Shown here: positions 7,107 through 12,876 of the stretch, in pieces
Position numbering within the stretch: position 1 is the first letter of the stretch
Layout: each line of letters starts with the position of its first letter
NCBI GenBank assembly: GCA_023388335.1
Contig: JAEWGL010000013.1
Coordinates: 1 to 13,813 of the forward strand
Source: Pseudomonadota bacterium
GTDB lineage: Bacteria; Pseudomonadota; Gammaproteobacteria; Pseudomonadales; Pseudomonadaceae
Length of the DNA: 13,813 nucleotides
Direction: 5' to 3'
Notes under the pieces: model-generated
Seen by the model: the letters and a program-made list of their open reading frames with translations, nothing else
What the model was told of the DNA's origin: nothing
Databases searched by the model: none
Translations under genes and position numbers: made by a program

Positions 7107-7138
7107 GGTCCGCTTCGCGGGCAAGCCCGCTCCCATGG
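7107..7138 (+). repeat. REP element, forward (left half of an inverted pair)
   Basis: The core GCGGGCAAGCCCGC (7117-7130) is flanked by CGCTTC and TCCCAT, matching the CTTCGCGGG...CCCGCTCCCAC layout of P. putida REPs. It is paired with the reverse copy at 7240-7270, about 100 bp away, forming a BIME-like unit downstream of the M23 peptidase stop. The region 6944-7106 between this and the leader frame is AT-rich (two runs of six and eight A/T around 6985-7012) and probably holds the leuA promoter, but no clear -35/-10 pair could be assigned. Confidence 0.85.
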
Positions 7139-7239
7139 CCCCGGCGGTGCCATTCAGAGCGCAGCCGAGCCTGCGGGAACGCCGAACTGCCGGACCCACA
7201 GGGACCGCGTCGATCATACTAACTGCGGTATGCAGGGTC

Positions 7240-7270
7240 TTGTGGGAGCGGGCTTGCCCGCGAAAAGAGC
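7240..7270 (-). repeat. REP element, reverse (right half of an inverted pair)
   Basis: TGTGGGAGCGGGCTTGCCCGCGAAAAG has the core at 7248-7261 and is the reverse complement arrangement of the element at 7107-7138. It begins 10 bp beyond the peptidase stop codon, so it lies in the 3' end of the xseA-peptidase transcript, where REP hairpins can stabilise mRNA or bind gyrase or IHF in other bacteria (general knowledge). Confidence 0.88.
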
Positions 7271-7279
7271 GACGCGGTG

Positions 7280-8107
7280 TCAGGGTTGGAACGCACCGAT
7301 GAAGATCGCCGGATCAACGCGCGCGTCATTGAGGCTGACGTTCCAGTGCATGTGCGGACCGGTCGCCCGGCCTGTGGCACCGACTCGGCCGACCACCTCG
7401 CCACGGCGCAGTGCCTGACCAGGTTTCACATCAATCTTCGACATATGGCAGAACATGCTGATGAAGCCTTGCCCATGGTCGACGAACACCGTCTGGCCAT
7501 TGAAAAAGTAATCCCCGACCAGAATCACCGTGCCGTTGGCCGGCGTCTTGATCGGGGTACCGGCCGGCACGGCAAAGTCCAGGCCGGCATGGGGGTTGCG
7601 CTCTTCGCCATTGAAGAAGCGGCGCACGCCGAACTTGCTCGACAGCGGGCCGCTGACTGGTTTGTCGAGCATCAGGTTGCTCGGCAGGGTCGGGCTGAAG
7701 CTGCGGTAGGCCTTGATCTGCTCGGCCAGCTCGCGGTCGATGCGCTTGAGGTCGGCAGGGTCGGGATTGACCTGGCGCTTGTTCTTCAAGGTGATGCGCT
7801 GTTCGGGGTACTTCTTGCTGCTCACGTTGAAGCTCAGGGTGCGCGTGCCTTCGGACAGGCTGGCCACGCCAGGCTTCTGGGTCAGCGGCAGGCCAACAAT
7901 GGCCAGCCAGTTCTCCTGCTCCTTGACCACCAGTACCGGTTTGCCGTCGAAGCGGGCACTGGGCGCCTGGGCGGCAGGGCCGAGGTCGACCACGGCGACG
8001 CCGCCAGGCACCGGCTTGTTCAGTTGCCGGGTGATGTAGCTGGCCTGGGCGCTGGTGCCGAGCAGCAGCAGGGACAGGGCGATAACGGGGGCGAGCAGAC
8101 GACGCAT
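7280..8107 (-). CDS. Secreted M23-family (LytM-type) peptidoglycan peptidase
   Basis: This is a 275-residue exported protein. The Sec signal peptide MRRLLAPVIALSLLLLG has a likely signal peptidase cut after AQA (residue 22). A beta-rich N-terminal part (about 25-110) resembles the prodomain of periplasmic M23 proteins, and a short helical link (115-137) leads to the M23 domain (about 150-270). The zinc ligands visible are His173 and Asp177 (HAGLD) and His254 (HMHW, 252-255), with His221 in FCHMS as the partner histidine. All are present, so an active endopeptidase cutting cell-wall cross-links is expected. The start at 8107 is chosen because the signal peptide begins there; the frame extends 18 codons further, into xseA. 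Its gene starts 4 nt after the xseA stop, suggesting co-transcription and coupled translation; no strong Shine-Dalgarno is visible. Confidence 0.9.
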   Translation of the reverse strand: MRRLLAPVIALSLLLLGTSAQASYITRQLNKPVPGGVAVVDLGPAAQAPSARFDGKPVLVVKEQENWLAIVGLPLTQKPGVASLSEGTRTLSFNVSSKKYPEQRITLKNKRQVNPDPADLKRIDRELAEQIKAYRSFSPTLPSNLMLDKPVSGPLSSKFGVRRFFNGEERNPHAGLDFAVPAGTPIKTPANGTVILVGDYFFNGQTVFVDHGQGFISMFCHMSKIDVKPGQALRRGEVVGRVGATGRATGPHMHWNVSLNDARVDPAIFIGAFQP

Positions 8108-8111
8108 GCTT

Positions 8112-9491
8112 TCAGTCCAGTAGGGAAAGGGTGACCGGGGTCTGGTAGTTGTCTTCGACACGGACCTGCAGCTCGCCTTCGTTCAGGCGTGCGGTCAGGC
8201 GCTGGCCGTTGCGGGTCTGGGCGGCGCTGCGGATGGCCTGGCCACGGTCATCGAGCAGGATGCTGTAGCCACGGGCGAGGGTGGCCAGCGGGCTGACCAC
8301 CTGCAAGGTCTGCAACTGCGCCTGGAAGCGCTGACGGCGATCCTTGAGCACGTCGCGCATGGCCCGCGGCAAGCGTTCGGCGAGGCTGTCCAGGCGCTGG
8401 CTCAACAGCTTCAACGCCCGGCCTGGATGCTGGGCCGCCAGGCGTGTATCCAGGCGGGCAAGGCGCTCGTGGCGCTGGTTCATCTGCAGCATGAAGGCGC
8501 GGCGCAAGCGCATGTCCAGGTCGTCCAGGCGCTGGGCCTGCTGGCGCAAGCGCTCGCCGGGGTGACGCAGGCGGCGCGCCAGGCCATCCAGGCGCAGGCG
8601 ATCATGGGCCAGACGGTTTTGCATGCGCAGCAGCAAGCGGCGTTGCAGGCCTTCAAGACGCTGTTGCAGGCCGCTGCTGTCCGGCGCCAGCAGCTCGGCG
8701 GCGGCCGAAGGGGTAGGCGCGCGGACATCGGCGACGAAGTCACTGATCGACACGTCGGTTTCATGGCCTACGGCGCTGACGATGGGCGTGACGCAGTCGG
8801 CCACGGCCCGCGCCACGGCCTCCTCGTTGAAGCACCAGAGGTCTTCCAGCGAGCCGCCGCCACGGGCCAGGATCAGCGCGTCGAAACCGCGGCTGTCGGC
8901 CAGGCGCAGGGCGCGGACGATCTGCCCGATGGCCTCGCGGCCTTGCACGGCGGTCGGGATCAGGTTCAGCTCGACCTGCGGCGCACGGCGACGGAACACG
9001 CTGATGATGTCGCGGATCACCGCGCCGGTGGGCGAGGTGATGATGCCAATGCGCTGCGGGTGCGCCGGCAGCGGGCGCTTGCGCTCGGTGCTGAACAAGC
9101 CTTCGGCGCTCAGCTTTTCCTTGAGCGCCTCGAACGCCAGGCGCAGGGCGCCGTCACCAGCCGGCTCCAGCGTGTCGAGGATCAGTTGATAGTCGCCTCG
9201 GCCCTCGAACAACGAGACCTTGCCGCGCACCCGCACCGCCAGCCCGTCGCGCAAGGCCTGACGGACCCGCGTGGCGTTCTGCCGGAACAGCGCGCAACGC
9301 ACCTGGGCGCCGCTGTCCTTGAGGGTGAAATAGATATGGCCGGAGGCCGGGCGGGCGAGGTTGGATATCTCGCCTTCGACCCAGACGCTGCGGAACACAT
9401 CCTCGAGCAGCACGCGGGCGCGGCCGTTGAGCTGGCTGACGGTGAGGACCTCGCGGTCCAGGCCGAGTCGTTCGAAGGGGTCTTTGATCAT
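8112..9491 (-). CDS. xseA: Exodeoxyribonuclease VII large subunit
   Basis: This 459-residue catalytic subunit of exonuclease VII degrades single-stranded DNA in both directions with XseB, which is encoded elsewhere. An N-terminal OB-fold covers about 15-110 (VWVEGEISN 37-45, GHIYFTLKD 51-59). The catalytic core contains TSPTGAVIRD (152-161), ARGGGSLEDLW (209-219) and GHETDVSISD (242-251). A long coiled-coil rich in Arg, Leu and Gln (about 273-400) binds the small subunits, and a C-terminal segment contains ATLARGYSIL. The start at 9491 (MIKDPFERLG) fits Pseudomonas XseA. In-frame ATGs at 9500 and 9503 are possible, and none of these has a recognisable Shine-Dalgarno: the mRNA just upstream instead reads CCUCCUUU. 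The M23 peptidase follows after 4 nt. Confidence 0.95.
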   Translation of the reverse strand: MIKDPFERLGLDREVLTVSQLNGRARVLLEDVFRSVWVEGEISNLARPASGHIYFTLKDSGAQVRCALFRQNATRVRQALRDGLAVRVRGKVSLFEGRGDYQLILDTLEPAGDGALRLAFEALKEKLSAEGLFSTERKRPLPAHPQRIGIITSPTGAVIRDIISVFRRRAPQVELNLIPTAVQGREAIGQIVRALRLADSRGFDALILARGGGSLEDLWCFNEEAVARAVADCVTPIVSAVGHETDVSISDFVADVRAPTPSAAAELLAPDSSGLQQRLEGLQRRLLLRMQNRLAHDRLRLDGLARRLRHPGERLRQQAQRLDDLDMRLRRAFMLQMNQRHERLARLDTRLAAQHPGRALKLLSQRLDSLAERLPRAMRDVLKDRRQRFQAQLQTLQVVSPLATLARGYSILLDDRGQAIRSAAQTRNGQRLTARLNEGELQVRVEDNYQTPVTLSLLD

Positions 9492-9556
9492 GCTGGGCAT
9501 CATAAAGGAGGCGGCACTCAGATGCACCGTGCTTGGCTGTCAGGGGGGGAGCTGAT

Positions 9557-9588
9557 GGCCCTTTGGCGGGTAAACCCGCTGCCATATG
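9557..9588 (+). repeat. REP element, forward (left half of second inverted pair)
   Basis: The core GCGGGTAAACCCGC (9566-9579), with flanks GGCCCTTTG and TGCCAT, is a slightly decayed copy of the P. putida REP. It is 75 bp upstream of xseA in the divergent gap before the permease, and is paired with the reverse element at 9631-9655. Confidence 0.82.
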
Positions 9589-9630
9589 GCCCTGCATGCC
9601 GCAAATCTTCTGAACGACGCGGGCCATAGA

Positions 9631-9655
9631 TGTGTGCGGGCTTGCCCGCGAAGAA
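9631..9655 (-). repeat. REP element, reverse (right half of second inverted pair)
   Basis: TGTGTGCGGGCTTGCCCGCGAAGAA has the core GCGGGCTTGCCCGC at 9636-9649, in reverse orientation relative to the element at 9557. The pair lies in the 279-bp gap between divergent xseA and the permease gene, an unusual place for REPs, which more often lie between convergent genes. Confidence 0.85.
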
Positions 9656-9715
9656 GTCATCAGCCTCGCATCGCGACGACAAGCCAGCGCCACGGTGCTG
9701 CTGCATTCCGATATT

Positions 9716-9727
9716 AGTCAGCTGACT
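9716..9727. promoter_or_regulatory. Perfect 12-bp palindrome upstream of the permease gene
   Basis: AGTCAGCTGACT is an exact palindrome ending 43 bp before the TauE/SafE start. Its place in a probable promoter region makes it a candidate operator for a dimeric regulator. No regulator can be named and no neighbouring regulator gene is present. Confidence 0.35.
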
Positions 9728-9770
9728 CGTGGCTGGCTAACCTTCCGCTGTCTTCTCGGGAGTTCATCGT

Positions 9771-10526
9771 ATGCTTGCCCATTTGCCTTTTTCCAACCTC
9801 GACTGGCTGCCTGTCCTGTTCGGTGTGGGCTTGGCCTATACCGTCTTTGGTATCGCAGGCTTCGGCACCGCGCTAGTGGCGGGTCCAGTGCTGATTCACT
9901 TCATGCCGTTGTCGACAATCATTCCATTGCTCGTATTGCTGGACTTCGTCGCGGCCTTTGGCAACTGGCTACCGGCACGCAAGGCAGTGGCGCGCAACGA
10001 ACTGCTGCGGCTGTTGCCTTTCATGGCGCTGGGCTGCACTCTGGGCGTGGTCTTTCTGCTGCAGCTCAAGTCGGATTTGCTGCTGTTGCTAATGGGACTG
10101 TTCGTCACCACCTATGCCATCTACAGCCTGGCGGTAAAGGTGCGGCCAGCGCGCCTGAAAGGCATCTGGGCGGTACCCATCGGCACCGTAGGCGGGCTGT
10201 TCGGCGCGCTGTTTGGCAGCGGCGGCTTTCTCTATGCGATCTACCTCAATGCGCGGCTGGACGCCAAGGAGCAGGCGCGAGCCACCCAGAGCGCGTTGAT
10301 CAGTTGCAGTACGGTAGTGCGCCTCTCGCTGTTCCTGATCGCCGGTGTCTATGCCGACACCCGCCTGCTGGCACTCGCGGCCTGCCTGTTGCCGGTAATG
10401 GCGGCCGGGCTCTGGGTGGGACGGCGGCTGACGCTGAGGCTCTCGCGGGAATCCTTCGTGCGCCTGGTGACCTGGCTGGTACTGGCTAGCGGCCTGGCAC
10501 TGATCGGTCGCTATCTGAGTACCTGA
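9771..10526 (+). CDS. TauE/SafE-family membrane permease (probable sulfite/organoanion exporter)
   Basis: This is a 251-residue inner-membrane protein with about eight hydrophobic segments (roughly 13-32, 49-66, 82-98, 102-121, 133-158, 174-193, 197-216, 230-248). The family's repeated Gly-rich signature appears twice: GIAGFGTALVAGP (27-39) and GTVGGLFGALFGSGG (138-152). TauE/SafE proteins move sulfite, sulfoacetate or other small anions across the membrane (established for a few members), and the substrate here cannot be inferred from sequence. The ATG is preceded by CGGGAG (9757-9762) at 8-nt spacing. The neighbours offer no sulfur-metabolism link. A small protein gene follows 49 bp downstream on the same strand. 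The alternative reading frame spanning 9632-10489 is GC-driven and lacks hydrophobic structure. Confidence 0.85.
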   Translation: MLAHLPFSNLDWLPVLFGVGLAYTVFGIAGFGTALVAGPVLIHFMPLSTIIPLLVLLDFVAAFGNWLPARKAVARNELLRLLPFMALGCTLGVVFLLQLKSDLLLLLMGLFVTTYAIYSLAVKVRPARLKGIWAVPIGTVGGLFGALFGSGGFLYAIYLNARLDAKEQARATQSALISCSTVVRLSLFLIAGVYADTRLLALAACLLPVMAAGLWVGRRLTLRLSRESFVRLVTWLVLASGLALIGRYLST

Positions 10527-10575
10527 GCCAACGGGTAGAATCAGGCTTTACCGCAGTTTTCAGGCCGCTTTCTCC

Positions 10576-11130
10576 ATGAACACCCACAGCATCATCGTCC
10601 CCAAGCTCTCCACTGTCCCGGCGCACGAGGCGCGCGCGCGGGCCATCCTGCGCTGGCTGGTGCGCGAGAAGATCATCGAGGAGCAGCTCAGTACATGCGG
10701 GCGCACCGGCAACCGCATGGCCTACGCACTGAGCGAGGGGGCGCGCAAGGTAGCACTGCACCCGCAGCGGCTACCTTTCGGTGAACCGGTCAATGGCCTG
10801 GAGGTGGTGACCAAGCGCTGCATCTTCACCCCCCTCGACGGCTTCCTGGAAGAGGCCGGCTGCCCCGAGTGCCGCCGTGAAGTCGGCGAACCACTGTTCG
10901 AAAGCCTGGAAGAATGGATGCCTGGGCAGACCGACAACTTCACCTGCCCGCTGTGCGGTTTCGAGGACGATATCAACGGCTTCCTGTTCCTGCAGCCGTG
11001 CGCCTTCTCCAACCTGGGGTTCATTTTCAACAACTGGGGCGATGCTGGCTTTACCCCGGCGTTTCTCGACGCTTTCGCCGACTGGTTGGACCAGCCGGTG
11101 GCGGTAGTGCAGGTCAGCGGCAAGCTTTAA
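10576..11130 (+). CDS. Conserved-looking hypothetical protein with two CxxC pairs
   Basis: I do not recognise a characterised family for this 184-residue soluble protein; homologues in pseudomonads have, I recall, been given an unconvincing sugar ABC transporter ATPase label, and no Walker A motif is visible to support it. What is visible is CPEC (96-99) and CPLC (124-127), 24 residues apart, arranged like a split zinc ribbon. The first 90 residues contain a helical basic stretch (HEARARAILRWLVREKIIEE, 17-36). The C-terminal 50 residues are acidic and aromatic (FLFLQPCAF, NNWGD, FADWLDQ). There is no signal peptide or membrane segment. The ATG has only weak ribosome-site support. It lies 49 bp after the permease gene and 150 bp before guaB. 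Codon use resembles that of its neighbours, so it is a real, native-looking gene. Confidence 0.8.
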   Translation: MNTHSIIVPKLSTVPAHEARARAILRWLVREKIIEEQLSTCGRTGNRMAYALSEGARKVALHPQRLPFGEPVNGLEVVTKRCIFTPLDGFLEEAGCPECRREVGEPLFESLEEWMPGQTDNFTCPLCGFEDDINGFLFLQPCAFSNLGFIFNNWGDAGFTPAFLDAFADWLDQPVAVVQVSGKL

Positions 11131-11192
11131 GCGACAAGCCACCCGAAAAAGCGGATCGTGTACTGATCTGTCTTTTCTTGCAGCTTGCCGCT
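11116..11192. repeat. Long-range inverted repeat around the gap upstream of guaB
   Basis: AGCGGCAAGCT (11116-11126), which includes the final codons of the CxxC gene, is an exact reverse complement of AGCTTGCCGCT (11182-11192). AAGCGACAAGC (11129-11139) is a near-copy of the left arm. The right arm belongs to a 17-bp sequence (11177-11193, CTTGCAGCTTGCCGCTT) repeated exactly at 12830-12846. There is no T-tract after the stem, so it is not a standard terminator. It resembles the AAGCTGCAAGC-type intergenic repeats common in Pseudomonas (recognition, not search). Confidence 0.5.
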
Positions 11193-11214
11193 TGTAACTT
11201 AAAGCCGATTTGCA

Positions 11215-11243
11215 TTGAGCGGCGCGCCGCTGATGAGTATAAT
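11215..11243 (+). promoter_or_regulatory. guaB sigma-70 promoter
   Basis: TTGAGC (11215-11220) and a consensus TATAAT (11238-11243) are separated by exactly 17 bp, 37 bp upstream of the guaB ATG. Transcription should start near 11250. The spacer contains the perfect palindrome GCGGCGCGCCGC (11219-11230), and GGCGCGC recurs directly after the -10 (11244-11250), so the polymerase site is flanked by two GGCGCGC copies 23 bp apart. Confidence 0.85.
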
Positions 11244-11280
11244 GGCGCGCTTCCATTTTTCCCGCCCGGGAGCCCCCGCG

Positions 11281-12750
11281 ATGCTGCGTATCAGCCAAGA
11301 AGCCCTGACCTTCGACGATATCCTCCTTGTACCTGGTTATTCCGAGGTACTGCCTAATGAAGTCAGTCTCAAGACCCGTTTGACCCGTGGCATCGAACTG
11401 AACATTCCTCTGGTTTCCGCCGCAATGGATACCGTGACCGAAGCACGCCTGGCCATCGCAATGGCCCAGGAAGGCGGCATCGGCATCATCCACAAGAACA
11501 TGACCATCGAGCAGCAGGCCGGCGAAGTCCGCAAGGTCAAGAAGTTCGAGGCTGGCGTGGTCAAGGACCCGATTACCATCGAGGCCGACGCCACCGTCCG
11601 CGACCTGTTCGAGCTGACCCGCCTGAACAACATTTCCGGCGTGCCGGTGCTGCACGACGGCGACCTGGTCGGCATCGTGACCTCCCGTGACGTGCGTTTC
11701 GAAAGCCGCCTGGACGTCACCGTGCGCGAGGTGATGACGCCCAAGGAACGCCTGGTCACCGTGCGCGAAGGCGCCGACAAGAACGAAGTCCGCGAGCTGC
11801 TGCACAAGCATCGCCTGGAAAAAGTGCTGATCGTTGACGAGAAATTCAGCCTCAAGGGCATGATGACCGTCAAGGACATCGAGAAAGCCAAGGCCTACCC
11901 GCTGGCCAGCAAGGACGACCAGGGTCGCCTGCGCGTCGGCGCCGCCGTCGGTACCGGCAAGGACACCGGCGAGCGCGTTGCCGCCCTTGTAGCCGCTGGC
12001 GTCGACGTGGTGGTGGTGGACACCGCCCACGGTCACTCCAAGGGTGTGATCGACCGCGTACGCTGGGTCAAGCAGACCTATCCGCAGGTCCAGGTCATCG
12101 GCGGCAACATCGCCACCGGTGCCGCGGCCAAGGCCCTGGCTGAAGCCGGCGCCGACGCCGTCAAGGTCGGTATCGGCCCTGGCTCGATCTGCACCACCCG
12201 CATCGTCGCCGGTGTCGGCGTGCCGCAGATCAGCGCCATCGCCAACGTCGCCGCCGCGCTCGAAGGCACTGGTGTGCCGCTGATCGCCGACGGTGGCATC
12301 CGCTTCTCCGGTGACCTGTCCAAGGCCATCGTCGCCGGTGCCTCCTGCGTCATGATGGGTTCGATGTTCGCCGGTACCGAAGAGGCCCCCGGTGAAGTCG
12401 AACTGTTCCAGGGCCGTTCCTACAAGGCCTACCGTGGCATGGGTTCGCTGGGTGCTATGGCCCAGGCCCAGGGCTCTTCGGACCGCTACTTCCAGGACTC
12501 CTCGGCCGGTGCCGAGAAGCTTGTTCCGGAAGGTATCGAAGGCCGCGTCCCGTACAAGGGCGCCTTGGCCGCGATCATCCACCAGCTGATGGGTGGCCTG
12601 CGTTCCTCGATGGGCTATACCGGCAGCGCCACCATCGAAGAGATGCGCACCAAGCCTGAGTTCGTGCGCATCACCGGTGCCGGCATGGCCGAGTCCCACG
12701 TGCATGACGTGCAGATCACCAAGGAAGCGCCAAACTACCGGGTCGGCTGA
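11281..12750 (+). CDS. guaB: Inosine-5'-monophosphate dehydrogenase
   Basis: This 489-residue cytoplasmic enzyme oxidises IMP to XMP with NAD+, the committed step to GMP. The TIM-barrel core is split by a CBS-domain pair: CBS1 about 94-150 and CBS2 about 154-205 (the nucleotide-sensing Bateman module). Landmarks are SAAMDTVTE (46-54), the catalytic loop GPGSICTTR (299-307) with Cys304, ADGGIR (336-341), the GMGSLGAM stretch (387-394) and the flap with DRYFQ (401-405). The length is standard. The ATG at 11281 is preceded by GGGAG (11268-11272) and by a strong promoter; an in-frame upstream frame from 11215 begins inside that promoter and is rejected. guaA follows 126 bp downstream on the same strand, as in the gua operons of other proteobacteria. 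Confidence 0.97.
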   Translation: MLRISQEALTFDDILLVPGYSEVLPNEVSLKTRLTRGIELNIPLVSAAMDTVTEARLAIAMAQEGGIGIIHKNMTIEQQAGEVRKVKKFEAGVVKDPITIEADATVRDLFELTRLNNISGVPVLHDGDLVGIVTSRDVRFESRLDVTVREVMTPKERLVTVREGADKNEVRELLHKHRLEKVLIVDEKFSLKGMMTVKDIEKAKAYPLASKDDQGRLRVGAAVGTGKDTGERVAALVAAGVDVVVVDTAHGHSKGVIDRVRWVKQTYPQVQVIGGNIATGAAAKALAEAGADAVKVGIGPGSICTTRIVAGVGVPQISAIANVAAALEGTGVPLIADGGIRFSGDLSKAIVAGASCVMMGSMFAGTEEAPGEVELFQGRSYKAYRGMGSLGAMAQAQGSSDRYFQDSSAGAEKLVPEGIEGRVPYKGALAAIIHQLMGGLRSSMGYTGSATIEEMRTKPEFVRITGAGMAESHVHDVQITKEAPNYRVG

Positions 12751-12788
12751 CGCCTCCAGTCACACGTATCAAGCTTAAAGCTATAAGC

Positions 12789-12812
12789 GGTAGCTGCGTT
12801 GCAGCAGCTACC
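12789..12812 (+). promoter_or_regulatory. Hairpin between guaB and guaA
   Basis: GGTAGCTGC (12789-12797) and GCAGCTACC (12804-12812) form a perfect 9-bp stem with the 6-nt loop GTTGCA, followed by ACGTTTTCC. The short T-run starts 3 nt after the stem, so at most a partial terminator is expected. It may set the guaB:guaA expression ratio or protect the guaB mRNA. guaA itself has no clear promoter in the gap, which argues for read-through. Confidence 0.5.
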
Positions 12813-12829
12813 ACGTTTTCCCCGATCAA

Positions 12830-12846
12830 CTTGCAGCTTGCCGCTT
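12830..12846 (+). repeat. Second copy of a 17-bp repeat found upstream of guaB
   Basis: CTTGCAGCTTGCCGCTT here is identical to 11177-11193. It ends 30 bp before the guaA start and is followed by a related GGCTTGCAAC. The left side of the same gap (12770-12790, AAGCTTAAAGCTATAAGCGG) resembles the reverse complement of the repeat, so this gap, like the one before guaB, is framed by inverted arms of one repeat family. Confidence 0.6.
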
Positions 12847-12876
12847 AAGGCTTGCAACTGCATCAGAGATTGAGTC

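Noticed and set aside
8427..9629. Plus-strand frame of about 400 codons opposite xseA
   Set aside because: It is an Ala/Gln/Arg-rich shadow of the XseA coiled coil; only its last 35 codons have a ribosome-site-like sequence, listed separately as a low-interest finding.
9632..10489. Plus-strand frame of 285 codons overlapping the TauE/SafE gene
   Set aside because: It starts inside a REP element and reads through the permease out of frame. The permease frame has clear membrane segments and family signatures, and this one has none.
11215..11280. 22-codon N-terminal extension of GuaB
   Set aside because: It begins within the -35 element of a near-consensus promoter, so it would lie upstream of the transcription start.
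10771..12705. Minus-strand open frame of about 644 codons opposite guaB and the CxxC gene
   Set aside because: It is a shadow frame rich in Gly, His, Asp and Ala with no recognisable domain. guaB on the other strand is unmistakable.
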